DNA from: an uncultured Lachnospiraceae bacterium
Lineage (GTDB): Bacteria; Bacillota; Clostridia; Lachnospirales; Lachnospiraceae
Assembly (NCBI GenBank): GCA_910577645.1
Contig: CAJTOL010000023.1
Coordinates: 1 to 51,680, forward strand
DNA length: 51,680 bases
Reading direction: 5' to 3'
Below the pieces are notes generated by a model. The model was given only the letters and a program-made list of their open reading frames with translations, was not told the origin of the DNA and searched no databases. Both the position numbers and the translations under genes were made by a program. How positions within the stretch are numbered: the first letter of the stretch is position 1; the number at the start of each line of letters is the position of its first letter. Of the stretch, positions 8,148 through 16,504 are shown piece after piece.

Positions 8148-8993
8148 ATGGCAGGAATACTTTACTTGTGCGCTACCCCCATTGGAAATCTGGAAGATAT
8201 TACCTTTCGGGTATTAAAGACTTTGAAAGAAGTAGATTTGATTGCGGCAGAGGATACCCGCCACAGTATTAAGCTTCTCAACCATTTTGATATTAAGACT
8301 CCTATGACCAGCTATCATGAGTACAATAAGGTAGATAAAGCCGGGTACTTGGTAAATCAGATGAAGGAAGGGGTAAATATTGCCCTGATTACCGATGCAG
8401 GAACTCCAGGGATTTCTGATCCCGGAGAGGAGTTGGTGAGGCAGTGCTATGAAGCAGGAATTACGGTTACTTCACTTCCCGGTCCTGCCGCCTGTATTAC
8501 GGCTCTTACTATGTCAGGGCTTCCCACCAGAAGATTTTGTTTCGAAGCCTTTTTACCGTCAGAGAAAGGAGATAAAAAGGAACGGCAACGGATCCTGGAG
8601 GAGTTAAAGAGAGAAACCAGAACCATAGTTCTCTATGAAGCGCCTCATCATTTAGTAAAGACACTGGAGGATTTAAATAAGGCCCTGGGAGAGAGAAAGA
8701 TTACTGTTTGCAGGGAATTGACCAAGAAATATGAGACAGCCCTTCCCACTACTTTCTCTCATGCTTTAGAATATTACAGGAAAGAGGAGCCAAAAGGCGA
8801 GTGCGTTATCGTAATTCAGGGAAAATCTGTGGAAGAAATTAAGAGGGAAGAGAAGGAGTCCTGGGAGGAAATGTCTCTGGAAGAACATATGGGATACTAC
8901 GAGTCCCAGGGAAAGGATCGGAAAGAAGCTATGAAATTGGTAGCAAAGGACAGAGGGGTCAGCAAGAGAGAGGTGTATCAGGCATTACTATAA
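8148..8993 (+). CDS. rsmI: 16S rRNA (cytidine1402-2'-O)-methyltransferase
   Basis: 281 residues, tetrapyrrole-methylase fold. Motifs ATPIGNLEDIT (9-19), AEDTR (34-38) and TDAGTPGISDPG are diagnostic of RsmI, which 2'-O-methylates C1402 in the ribosomal P site. Start chosen at 8148 because AGGAGGAG lies six bases upstream; the frame is open further upstream but only inside trmN6. The C-terminus has the usual EAMK-VAK helix-turn-helix-like tail. Last gene of this operon; its end overlaps the convergent epimerase by six bases. Confidence 0.93.
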   Translation: MAGILYLCATPIGNLEDITFRVLKTLKEVDLIAAEDTRHSIKLLNHFDIKTPMTSYHEYNKVDKAGYLVNQMKEGVNIALITDAGTPGISDPGEELVRQCYEAGITVTSLPGPAACITALTMSGLPTRRFCFEAFLPSEKGDKKERQRILEELKRETRTIVLYEAPHHLVKTLEDLNKALGERKITVCRELTKKYETALPTTFSHALEYYRKEEPKGECVIVIQGKSVEEIKREEKESWEEMSLEEHMGYYESQGKDRKEAMKLVAKDRGVSKREVYQALL

Positions 8994-9818
8994 AATGACA
9001 GCATCCTCTTCTTTTATTGATTTTATATAGTTTATAAAATAAGGAAGGGAAATATGGGCTTCAACAATTTCAGGATGCCAATATTTTTCCCATTCAAAGC
9101 AGAGATATCCATTATACCCGGAATTTTTTAAAAGTGAAAGGGCAAGTGTAATGGGAATATTTCCCTGTCCCGGAAGGGCCATATCAAAGCCTTTTTCGGA
9201 ATAGGTAAAGGAATCTTTAATGTGTACATGATTTATATACGGCATAAGATTCTTACAGGTAACTTCCATGGGTTCACCGAAACGGTAGGGGTGCAGAATA
9301 TCCCAGATGATACCGACTTCTTTGTCAATGCCTTTTAAGAGAGGAAGTATGGTATCAGAGGTACTGAAATCATCATGGGTTTCAAAAAGCAGCTTGATGC
9401 CATATGTATTAGCCATATCAACAGCTGTTTTATAGTCATTAATATCACGCGCCAAAACTTCTTCATAAGTCTGCCCTTCTGGAACAGGCCCTCCAAAAAC
9501 ACGTAAGTAGGGACAACAAAGCCCCTGGGCAATCTCACAGAATTTTCTTAAAATCTGAAATTGATTGTCTCTATGTTTTAATTCTGGCTTCGCGAAGGAT
9601 ATGCTGGTTCCGATTACGATTACAGGAAGCCCGGCTTCTTTAAATTTAGAACTTGTTGCGGAAAGATTATGAGGATAAAAATCCTCCAATTCCCAAAGGT
9701 TAATGGTATTTTCTAAAGTCCGTAATTCAATTCCGTCAAAACCGCAATCTTTGGCCATATGAATCAGTTTGTCTACATTATAAGATGGACAGGCCAGAGA
9801 ACTAAAAGCTAATTTCAT
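8988..9818 (-). CDS. sugar phosphate isomerase/epimerase (TIM barrel, AP endonuclease 2 family)
   Basis: 276 residues, xylose isomerase-like TIM barrel (AP_endonuc_2). Metal-ligand-type residues appear in the usual order: FETHDD (mid-protein), WDILHPYR, HVHIKDS and FEWEKYW near the end. Members include hydroxypyruvate isomerases and inositol or tagatose epimerases; the substrate cannot be assigned. Convergent with and overlapping rsmI by six bases, with no room for a terminator between them. Upstream neighbour on the same strand is abrB. Confidence 0.82.
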   Translation of the reverse strand: MKLAFSSLACPSYNVDKLIHMAKDCGFDGIELRTLENTINLWELEDFYPHNLSATSSKFKEAGLPVIVIGTSISFAKPELKHRDNQFQILRKFCEIAQGLCCPYLRVFGGPVPEGQTYEEVLARDINDYKTAVDMANTYGIKLLFETHDDFSTSDTILPLLKGIDKEVGIIWDILHPYRFGEPMEVTCKNLMPYINHVHIKDSFTYSEKGFDMALPGQGNIPITLALSLLKNSGYNGYLCFEWEKYWHPEIVEAHISLPYFINYIKSIKEEDAVIL

Positions 9819-9844
9819 ATCAATACCTCAAATAGTGAAACAGG

Positions 9845-9900
9845 AAAGGGTGTCCTCCGTTATGAAGTGAGTTTTGAATTCACAGCGAAAGACACCCTTT
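9845..9900. terminator. hairpin between abrB and the epimerase gene
   Basis: Ten-bp stem AAAGGGTGTC/GACACCCTTT with a small inner stem (GTGA/TCAC). The T-run is better on the plus strand; on the minus strand it would attenuate abrB transcripts entering the epimerase gene. Confidence 0.6.
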
Positions 9901-9902
9901 TA

Positions 9903-10166
9903 TTATTCTACAACTTTTAATCCAGCTAACTCAGCAAGCTCCAGAATCGTGGACTTAGATATGTATTTACCTTCATACTCAATTAAATCTTTGGTTCTTC
10001 CGTTAAACACGTCTCCTGCTTCTGCCTTACGAAGGATAATACAGTCATCCTGAACTGTGATTTCAAGACCATCTTTCACATCCAGATCCAGGCTTCTCCG
10101 CAGCTCAATGGGTAAGGTGATTCTTCCAAGTTCGTCTAATTTACGGATAACGCCGGTAGTTTTCAT
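9903..10166 (-). CDS. abrB: AbrB/SpoVT-family transition-state regulator
   Basis: 87 residues. N-terminal swapped-hairpin domain with TTGVIRKLDELGRITLPIELR, the classic AbrB DNA-binding motif, where the arginines contact DNA. The C-terminal half (from about 50) matches the AbrB dimerisation region. In Bacillus AbrB represses post-exponential genes and is itself repressed by Spo0A. Start chosen at the ATG with AGGAGG eight bases upstream; the longer open frame upstream lies over the promoter. The position just after the rsmI block agrees with Bacillus gene order. Confidence 0.92.
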   Translation of the reverse strand: MKTTGVIRKLDELGRITLPIELRRSLDLDVKDGLEITVQDDCIILRKAEAGDVFNGRTKDLIEYEGKYISKSTILELAELAGLKVVE

Positions 10167-10237
10167 AAGTTTATCCCTCCTGTAAAAATTTGAGTACATC
10201 AAAATGCCGACCATAACGAACAAGTATTTATATTAAT

Positions 10238-10266
10238 ACATTAGCATAGCAAGCGCTTTCTGTCAA
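10238..10266 (-). promoter_or_regulatory. abrB promoter
   Basis: Minus strand TTGACA (10266-10261), 17-nt spacer, TAATGT (10243-10238) preceded by TG, giving an extended -10. It lies 72 nt upstream of the abrB start. Confidence 0.6.
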
Positions 10267-10301
10267 TACGATTGGTTAACCCAAAACTTAGAAAATAACT
10301 C

Positions 10302-10330
10302 TTGACAAAACGAAAACTATTATATATTAT
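10302..10330 (+). promoter_or_regulatory. fab operon promoter
   Basis: TTGACA (10302-10307), 17-nt spacer, TATTAT (10325-10330), 64 nt upstream of fabH. The palindromes at 10332-10355 sit where transcription would start. Confidence 0.75.
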
Positions 10331-10331
10331 T

Positions 10332-10355
10332 ATTTTGATATTCAAAATATTTGAA
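10332..10355. promoter_or_regulatory. FabT-type operator (two overlapping palindromes)
   Basis: ATTTTGA-TAT-TCAAAAT (10332-10348) is a perfect palindrome, and TTCAAA-ATA-TTTGAA (10341-10355) overlaps it. The first agrees with the streptococcal FabT site (ANTTTGANTATCAAANT type). It immediately follows the -10 box, so binding would block initiation. A FabT-like protein is encoded at 40262. Confidence 0.7.
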
Positions 10356-10393
10356 ACTAAAATGATACCGTCAGTGGACTTAGGAAGACAAAT

Positions 10394-11380
10394 ATGTGGA
10401 CAACAAAAATTGTAGGAACCGGATCTTGTACTCCGGAAAAGATCATTACCAATCATGACTTGTCAAAAATTGTGGATACCAGCGATGAATGGATTCGCAG
10501 CCGGACCGGAATTGGAGAGAGAAGAATTACAGAAGAGCTGACTACAGCCGGATTGGCGGCAAAGGCAGCACAAAGAGCTTTATTAGATGCAGATATGAAG
10601 GCAGAGGATTTGGAGCTGATTTTGGTGGCTACTTCTTCTCCGGAACATTTTTTCCCCAGTGTGGCCTGTGAGGTACAGGGAATCATCGGAGGAAAAAATG
10701 CCGTTGCTTATGATTTAAGTGCCGCATGTTCTGGATTTTTATTTGCCTTAAATACTGCTTACAGTTTTTTAAAATCCGGATGTTATAAAAATGCATTGGT
10801 TATCGGCGCAGATGTAATGAGTAAGATAGTGGACTGGAAAGACAGAAGTACTTGTGTTCTCTTTGGAGACGGAGCAGGAGCGGCGATTATCCGGGCAGAA
10901 TTGGAAGAAGATACAGAAAAGCCGGCGGGAATTCATCATTTTATTATGGGTTCTGACGGCAGCGGGGCAGAAGTTTTAACCTGTACGGCTCGATCCAATG
11001 GAAATTTCCTTTTGGGAAAGGAATCTCAGATGGGGTATCTTTCCATGAATGGCCAGGAAGTTTTTAAATTTGCAGTAAAAAAGGTTCCGGAGTGTATCAG
11101 CCAGCTTCTTTGTGAGGCGGATGAGAAAAAAGAGGAGATTTCTTATTTTATTCTTCATCAGGCAAATTATCGGATTATTGAATCTGTGGCAAAACGGTTA
11201 AAACTTCCTTTGGAGCGTTTTCCTATGAATATTGAACATTATGGAAATACCTCCGGCGCATCTATTCCCATTCTTTTAGATGAACTGAATCGGAGCGGGG
11301 AATTAAGCCGGGGAGATAAGCTGGTATTATCCGGTTTTGGCGCAGGCCTTACCTGGGGCGCAGTGCTTTTAACCTGGTAA
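10394..11380 (+). CDS. fabH: beta-ketoacyl-ACP synthase III
   Basis: 328 residues. Condenses acetyl-CoA (or a branched starter) with malonyl-ACP to begin fatty acid elongation. Thiolase-fold catalytic triad: Cys112 in SAACSGF, His255 in LHQAN and Asn285 in GNTSGAS. First gene of the fatty acid operon, directly behind the FabT-type operator. Start ATG with AGGA nine bases upstream. Length and motifs are normal for FabH. Confidence 0.95.
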   Translation: MWTTKIVGTGSCTPEKIITNHDLSKIVDTSDEWIRSRTGIGERRITEELTTAGLAAKAAQRALLDADMKAEDLELILVATSSPEHFFPSVACEVQGIIGGKNAVAYDLSAACSGFLFALNTAYSFLKSGCYKNALVIGADVMSKIVDWKDRSTCVLFGDGAGAAIIRAELEEDTEKPAGIHHFIMGSDGSGAEVLTCTARSNGNFLLGKESQMGYLSMNGQEVFKFAVKKVPECISQLLCEADEKKEEISYFILHQANYRIIESVAKRLKLPLERFPMNIEHYGNTSGASIPILLDELNRSGELSRGDKLVLSGFGAGLTWGAVLLTW

Positions 11381-11420
11381 AAGTATTATAAATATTATTT
11401 AGCAAAAGGAGAGCAAAGAT

Positions 11421-11654
11421 ATGTTAGAGAAGATGAAAGAAATTATTGCAGATCAGTTAGGAGTAGACGAAGATATCATTACAGAGGAAGCTTCCTTTAA
11501 AGAGGATTTGGGAGCAGATTCTTTGGATTTATTTGAGCTTGCAATGGCGCTGGAGGATACCTATTCTGTTGAAATCCCTTCTGAGGAATTAGAGGGATTA
11601 ACGACTGTAGGTAAGGTTATGGATTATTTAAAATCAAAGGGTGTTGAGGCGTAA
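11421..11654 (+). CDS. acpP: acyl carrier protein
   Basis: 77 residues, acidic four-helix protein. The phosphopantetheine attachment site is Ser34 in GADSLDLFEL. Carries growing acyl chains between the enzymes of this operon. Start ATG with AAAGGAG upstream. Its TAA stop overlaps the ATG of fabK (TAATG), coupling translation. Confidence 0.96.
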   Translation: MLEKMKEIIADQLGVDEDIITEEASFKEDLGADSLDLFELAMALEDTYSVEIPSEELEGLTTVGKVMDYLKSKGVEA

Positions 11655-12577
11655 TGAAGACGAGAATTACAGAATTATTGGGAATTGAATATCCCATTAT
11701 CCAGGGAGGTATGGCCTGGGTGGCAGAGCATAATCTGGCTGCCGCTGTATCTGAGGCAGGCGGACTGGGGCTGATTGGCGGAGCAAATGCACCGGGAGAA
11801 GTTGTTCGGGAAGAAATCCGTAAGGCCAGAGAGATTACCAAAAAGCCTTTTGGCGTTAATGTTATGCTGATGAGTCCCCACGCAGATGACGTGGCCAGGG
11901 TAGTTGTGGAGGAAGGCGTAAAGGTAGTTACCACCGGCGCCGGAAATCCGGAAAAATACATGAATATGTGGAAGGAAGCCGGCGTTAAAGTGATTCCGGT
12001 TGTGGCTTCCGTTGCAATGGCAAAACGTATAGAGAGAATGGGAGCAGACGCAGTAGTTGCAGAGGGAATGGAGTCTGGCGGCCACATTGGCGAGCTGACT
12101 ACCATGACCCTTGTTCCTCAGATTGTAGATGCAGTATCGATTCCTGTGATTGCTGCAGGCGGTATTGCAGATGGCAGAGGAATTGCTGCTGCATTTATGC
12201 TGGGGGCTGAAGCAGTTCAAATGGGTACCCGGTTTGTAGTAGCCAAAGAATCTACGGTACATGAGAATTACAAGCAGAGGTTAATTAAGGCCAGCGATAT
12301 TGATTCTACCGTTACCGGCCGGTCTCATGGACATCCTATCCGCTGCCTGAGAAATCAGATGACCAGAGAATATCTGAAGTTGGAAAAGGAAGGAAAATCC
12401 TTTGAAGAATTAGAATATTTAACTTTGGGAGCACTGCGGAAAGCAGTTCAGGAAGGCGATATTAAAAACGGAACTGTTATGGCAGGTCAAATTGCAGGGA
12501 TGATTGACAGGGAAATGACCTGTAAGGAAATGATTGAAGAAATGATGGAGCAGGCATCCGGACTGCTGGAACGTTAA
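11654..12577 (+). CDS. fabK: enoyl-ACP reductase II (FMN-dependent)
   Basis: 307 residues, nitronate monooxygenase-like TIM barrel. IQGGMAWVA near the N-terminus, the catalytic-type His144 in GMESGGHIGE, and the phosphate-binding AAGGIADGRG. Reduces trans-2-enoyl-ACP with NADH and FMN in the last step of elongation; it replaces FabI, which is not seen here. Length and His position agree with pneumococcal FabK. A second, longer relative closes the operon (19589). Confidence 0.92.
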   Translation: MKTRITELLGIEYPIIQGGMAWVAEHNLAAAVSEAGGLGLIGGANAPGEVVREEIRKAREITKKPFGVNVMLMSPHADDVARVVVEEGVKVVTTGAGNPEKYMNMWKEAGVKVIPVVASVAMAKRIERMGADAVVAEGMESGGHIGELTTMTLVPQIVDAVSIPVIAAGGIADGRGIAAAFMLGAEAVQMGTRFVVAKESTVHENYKQRLIKASDIDSTVTGRSHGHPIRCLRNQMTREYLKLEKEGKSFEELEYLTLGALRKAVQEGDIKNGTVMAGQIAGMIDREMTCKEMIEEMMEQASGLLER

Positions 12578-12610
12578 TTTCGGGCAGAAGATGCTGGAAG
12601 GAGTTTTAAG

Positions 12611-13531
12611 ATGAGCAAAATTGCATTTATTTTCCCTGGCCAGGGCGCTCAGGTATGCGGTATGGGAAAGGATTTTTATGATAATACAGAAATTGGCCGT
12701 CAGATATATGACAAGGCTACCGGTTTATTGGGATTTTCTGTTCCCCAGCTTTGCTTTGAGGAAAATGACAGGTTGGATATTACCGAATATACCCAGACGG
12801 CAATGGTAACTACCAGTATCGCCATGATGAAGGTACTGGAGGAAAGAGGAATATCCCCGGATGTTACAGCAGGTTTAAGTCTGGGCGAATATTGTGCTCT
12901 GACAGCGGCAGGGGTAATGAGTGCCGATGATGCTATTAAGGCAGTTCGCCAGAGAGGGATCCTGATGCAGGAGGCCGTACCGGTGGGAATCGGCGCTATG
13001 GCGGCAATTTTGGCTCTGGATGCAGCAAAGATTGAGGAAGTCCTTTCTTCCATGGAAGATGTATGGATTGCCAATTATAACTGTCCCGGACAGATTGTAA
13101 TTTCCGGCAGGAAAGAGGCTGTGGAAGCAGCATGTGAGAAGTTAAAAGAGGCGGGGGCAAAGCGTGCGGTAATGCTTAATGTCAGTGGTCCCTTCCATTC
13201 TAAAATGCTTGAGGAAGCAGGAGAAAAGCTTGGAAAAGTATTGGATAATATAGAAATTTCTAAGCCTCGAATCCCCTATGTAGCCAATGTAACTGCTTCT
13301 TACATAACGGATAAAGAGGATGTAAAGCCCTTATTGATAGAACAGGTTTCTTCTTCTGTCCGCTGGCAGCAGAGCGTGGAAGCAATGATAAAAGACGGTG
13401 TAGATACTTTTATTGAAATCGGACCGGGCAAAACCTTAGCTGGTTTTATGAAGAAAATCAGCCGTCAGGTAAAGACTCTGAACGTAGAAAAGCTGGAAGA
13501 TATTGAAAAGGTAGTGGAGGCGCTTTCATAA
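12611..13531 (+). CDS. fabD: malonyl-CoA:ACP transacylase
   Basis: 306 residues. FIFPGQGAQ at the N-terminus, nucleophile Ser90 in GLSLGEY and His195 in GPFHSKM. Loads malonate from malonyl-CoA onto ACP. Start ATG with GGAAGGAG about six bases upstream. Its stop overlaps the fabG start by one base. Confidence 0.95.
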   Translation: MSKIAFIFPGQGAQVCGMGKDFYDNTEIGRQIYDKATGLLGFSVPQLCFEENDRLDITEYTQTAMVTTSIAMMKVLEERGISPDVTAGLSLGEYCALTAAGVMSADDAIKAVRQRGILMQEAVPVGIGAMAAILALDAAKIEEVLSSMEDVWIANYNCPGQIVISGRKEAVEAACEKLKEAGAKRAVMLNVSGPFHSKMLEEAGEKLGKVLDNIEISKPRIPYVANVTASYITDKEDVKPLLIEQVSSSVRWQQSVEAMIKDGVDTFIEIGPGKTLAGFMKKISRQVKTLNVEKLEDIEKVVEALS

Positions 13532-14280
13532 TGAATAATAGTCTGGAAAATAAAGTAGCAGTAATTACCGGGGCAAGCCGGGGAATTGGAAGGCAGATTG
13601 CGCTTTCCATAGCAGAGGAAGGCGCCATAGTCATCGTCAATTACAATGGTTCTGCCGAAAGGGCAAAAGAAGTAGTAAGAGAGATTACGGAAGCAGGGGG
13701 CAAAGCCGAGGCTTATCAGTGTGATGTATCTGATTTTGAAAAGGCAGCCGCGCTTATGGATTATGTGATAAAGACTTACGGACATGTGGATATTCTGGTA
13801 AACAACGCCGGAATTACCCGGGATAACCTTTTAATGAAAATGTCAGAAGAAGATTTTGACGCAGTACTAAATACTAATTTAAAAGGCGCATTTAATTGTA
13901 CCAGACATATTTCACGCCAGATGATTAAACAAAAGGGCGGAAGAATTATTAATATTTCTTCTGTTTCCGGAGTTATGGGAAATGGAGGCCAGGTAAATTA
14001 CAGCGCTTCCAAAGCAGGAATAATTGGTCTTACCAAGGCAGCCGCCAGGGAGATGGCCAGCCGGGGAATTACTGTCAATGCCATTGCTCCGGGATTTATT
14101 AAGACCGAGATGACGGAAGTGCTTTCAGAGTCAGTGAAAACTGCGGCAGAGGCTCAGATTCCTATGAAACATTTTGGAGAGACTGCAGACATTGCTCATA
14201 TGGCGGTATTTTTGGCATCTGACAAGGCAAAATACATTACCGGTCAGGTTATCAGCGTAGACGGCGGTATGGCAATGTAA
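13531..14280 (+). CDS. fabG: 3-oxoacyl-ACP reductase
   Basis: 249 residues, short-chain dehydrogenase. NADPH motif TGASRGIG at 13-20, NNAG at 91-94, catalytic Ser144, Tyr157 and Lys161 (YSASK). Reduces 3-ketoacyl-ACP to 3-hydroxyacyl-ACP. Translationally coupled to fabD. Confidence 0.95.
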   Translation: MNNSLENKVAVITGASRGIGRQIALSIAEEGAIVIVNYNGSAERAKEVVREITEAGGKAEAYQCDVSDFEKAAALMDYVIKTYGHVDILVNNAGITRDNLLMKMSEEDFDAVLNTNLKGAFNCTRHISRQMIKQKGGRIINISSVSGVMGNGGQVNYSASKAGIIGLTKAAAREMASRGITVNAIAPGFIKTEMTEVLSESVKTAAEAQIPMKHFGETADIAHMAVFLASDKAKYITGQVISVDGGMAM

Positions 14281-14308
14281 TCCAGGCGGAAGTAAAGGAG
14301 ATCAGATA

Positions 14309-15544
14309 ATGAGCAGAAGAGTAGTTGTAACTGGTATGGGGGCCATTACCCCAATCGGAAATGATGTAGAGTCCTTTTGGAAGGGATTAAAAGAAAAAAA
14401 ACTGGGTTTCGGCCCAATCACATATTTTGATACTACCGAGTATAAGGCAAAATTGGCGGCAGAGGTTAAGGATTTTGATCCGAAAAAATATATGGATCCC
14501 AAGGCGGCCAGAAGGATGGAAGCTTTTTCACAATATGCTGTGGCAGCAGCAAAAGAAGCGTTGAACAACGCAGGTATTGAGATAGAAAAAGAAGATGCCT
14601 ACCGGATAGGCGTAAGCCTTGGATCTGGTATTGGAAGCCTTCAGTCCATTGAAAAGGATTATAAAAAGCTTTTGGAAAAAGGCCCTTCCAGAGTGAATCC
14701 CTTGTTGGTTCCGTTAATGATCAGCAATATGGCGGCCGGAAACGTGGCTATCCAGTTTGGATTAAAGGGAAAATGTATTAACGTAGTAACCGCTTGTGCT
14801 ACCGGAACCCATTCTATTGGGGAGGCGTTCCGTTCCATCCAGTACGGAGAGGCGGATGTAATGGTGGCAGGCGGTACGGAATCCAGCATTACCCCTCTTG
14901 GCGTAGCCGGATTTACAGCCCTTACGGCCCTTTCTGCTTCTCAGGATCCGGAGCACGCTTCCAGACCTTTTGATGCAAACCGGGATGGTTTTGTCATGGG
15001 GGAAGGAGCCGGCGTAGTAGTTCTGGAATCTTTAGAGCATGCACAGAAAAGAGGCGCAAAAATTCTGGCAGAAGTAGCAGGCTATGGCGCAACCTGTGAT
15101 GCTTATCATATTACATCCCCGGCAGAAGACGGAAGCGGGGCGGCAAGAGCAATGGTAAATGCCATGGAGGACGCAGGAATCAAGGCAGAGGATATTGATT
15201 ATGTCAATGCCCATGGAACCAGCACCCATCACAACGATTTATTCGAGACCAAGGCCATTAAACTGGCACTGGGAGATCATGCATACAAGGTAAAAGTAAA
15301 TTCCACCAAGTCTATGATTGGCCATTTGCTTGGCGCAGCAGGAGGCGTAGAGTTTATTACCTGTGTAAAATCCATAGAAGATGGATTTGTTCACGCCACT
15401 GCCGGGCTGGAAGTTCCGGGAGAAGAGTGTGATCTGGATTACACCATGGGAGATGGCGTTTCTATGGATGTTCATTATGCTATCAGCAATTCCCTGGGGT
15501 TTGGCGGACATAACGCCAGCCTGATTGTGAAGAAATTTCAGTAG
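14309..15544 (+). CDS. fabF: beta-ketoacyl-ACP synthase II
   Basis: 411 residues, KAS II. Catalytic Cys163 in TACATGTHSIG, histidines in NAHGTSTHHND and SMIGHLLGAAG. Elongating condensing enzyme. Start ATG after a GGAG-type site. No FabB or FabA is visible, so unsaturated fatty acid formation must use another route. Confidence 0.95.
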   Translation: MSRRVVVTGMGAITPIGNDVESFWKGLKEKKLGFGPITYFDTTEYKAKLAAEVKDFDPKKYMDPKAARRMEAFSQYAVAAAKEALNNAGIEIEKEDAYRIGVSLGSGIGSLQSIEKDYKKLLEKGPSRVNPLLVPLMISNMAAGNVAIQFGLKGKCINVVTACATGTHSIGEAFRSIQYGEADVMVAGGTESSITPLGVAGFTALTALSASQDPEHASRPFDANRDGFVMGEGAGVVVLESLEHAQKRGAKILAEVAGYGATCDAYHITSPAEDGSGAARAMVNAMEDAGIKAEDIDYVNAHGTSTHHNDLFETKAIKLALGDHAYKVKVNSTKSMIGHLLGAAGGVEFITCVKSIEDGFVHATAGLEVPGEECDLDYTMGDGVSMDVHYAISNSLGFGGHNASLIVKKFQ

Positions 15545-15559
15545 GTTTGGGAGGGAATC

Positions 15560-16045
15560 ATGGAAATTAATGAGATTATGAAGCTGATTCAGGCAGTTTC
15601 CGATTATGGTCTGACCAGTTTTGAATTAGAGGAAGGCAATATTAAGATTGCTTTAAAGAGGGAGAAAGAAACCGTAATTGTAGGCCAAACCGCCAGCCCG
15701 GAGCCGGTAATTCAGGTATCTCAGGGAGCTGGCATATTACAGCCTGTAGTACAGGCGCCTGTTGCCGAAAACAGCAAGGAAGACATTTCCACACAGAATA
15801 CCATTGGCTCTGATAATGTCGTTGCTTCTCCTTTAGTAGGAACCTTTTACAGCGCGTCATCACCGGATGCAGAGGATTTTGTCAAAGTGGGAGATCATGT
15901 AAAGAAGGGCCAGGTATTGGGAATTATTGAGGCTATGAAACTGATGAACGAAATCGAAAGTGATTTTGACGGTGTGGTAGAGGCAATTCTGGTAAAGAAC
16001 GAGGACGTAGTAGAGTACGGTCAGCCTTTATTCCGAATTCGGTAA
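15560..16045 (+). CDS. accB: acetyl-CoA carboxylase biotin carboxyl carrier protein
   Basis: 161 residues. N-terminal helix, Pro/Ala/Gln-rich linker (about 45-85) and a C-terminal biotinyl domain with EAMKLMNE; Lys127 is the biotinylated residue. Carries carboxybiotin between AccC and AccDA. Starts 15 bases after fabF with GGGAGG upstream. Confidence 0.95.
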   Translation: MEINEIMKLIQAVSDYGLTSFELEEGNIKIALKREKETVIVGQTASPEPVIQVSQGAGILQPVVQAPVAENSKEDISTQNTIGSDNVVASPLVGTFYSASSPDAEDFVKVGDHVKKGQVLGIIEAMKLMNEIESDFDGVVEAILVKNEDVVEYGQPLFRIR

Positions 16046-16072
16046 TCTGTATATTAAAAAGGAGAAAATCTT

Positions 16073-16495
16073 ATGCTGGGAATCAAAGAAATTCAGGAGA
16101 TTATTCCTCACCGTCACCCGTTTCTTTTAATTGATTGTATTGAGGAATTAGAGCCGGGGGTACGGGCTGTGGGATATAAATCCGTTACCTACAATGAACC
16201 CTTTTTTGCCGGTCATTTTCCAGAAGAGCCGGTCATGCCGGGAGTTCTCATTGTGGAAGCCCTTGCTCAGACCGGAGCAGTCGCTATATTGGGGCTGGAG
16301 GAAAATAAAGGAAAAATCGCTTACTTTGGCGCTATCAACAACGCTAAATTTAAGCGCAAAGTAGTTCCGGGAGACCGCATTCGTCTGGAGTGCGAAATTA
16401 TCAAACAGAAAGGCCCGGTAGGCGTGGGAAAGGCCACTGCTACTGTGGACAATAAGCTTGCAGTATCTGCGGAATTAACATTTATGATTGGTTAG
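16073..16495 (+). CDS. fabZ: 3-hydroxyacyl-ACP dehydratase
   Basis: 140 residues, hot-dog fold. Catalytic His48 in FAGHFPEEPVMPG and Glu62 in LIVEALAQ. Dehydrates 3-hydroxyacyl-ACP. Placed between accB and accC, as in several Firmicute fab operons. Confidence 0.95.
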   Translation: MLGIKEIQEIIPHRHPFLLIDCIEELEPGVRAVGYKSVTYNEPFFAGHFPEEPVMPGVLIVEALAQTGAVAILGLEENKGKIAYFGAINNAKFKRKVVPGDRIRLECEIIKQKGPVGVGKATATVDNKLAVSAELTFMIG

Positions 16496-16504
16496 GAGAG
16501 AGCC

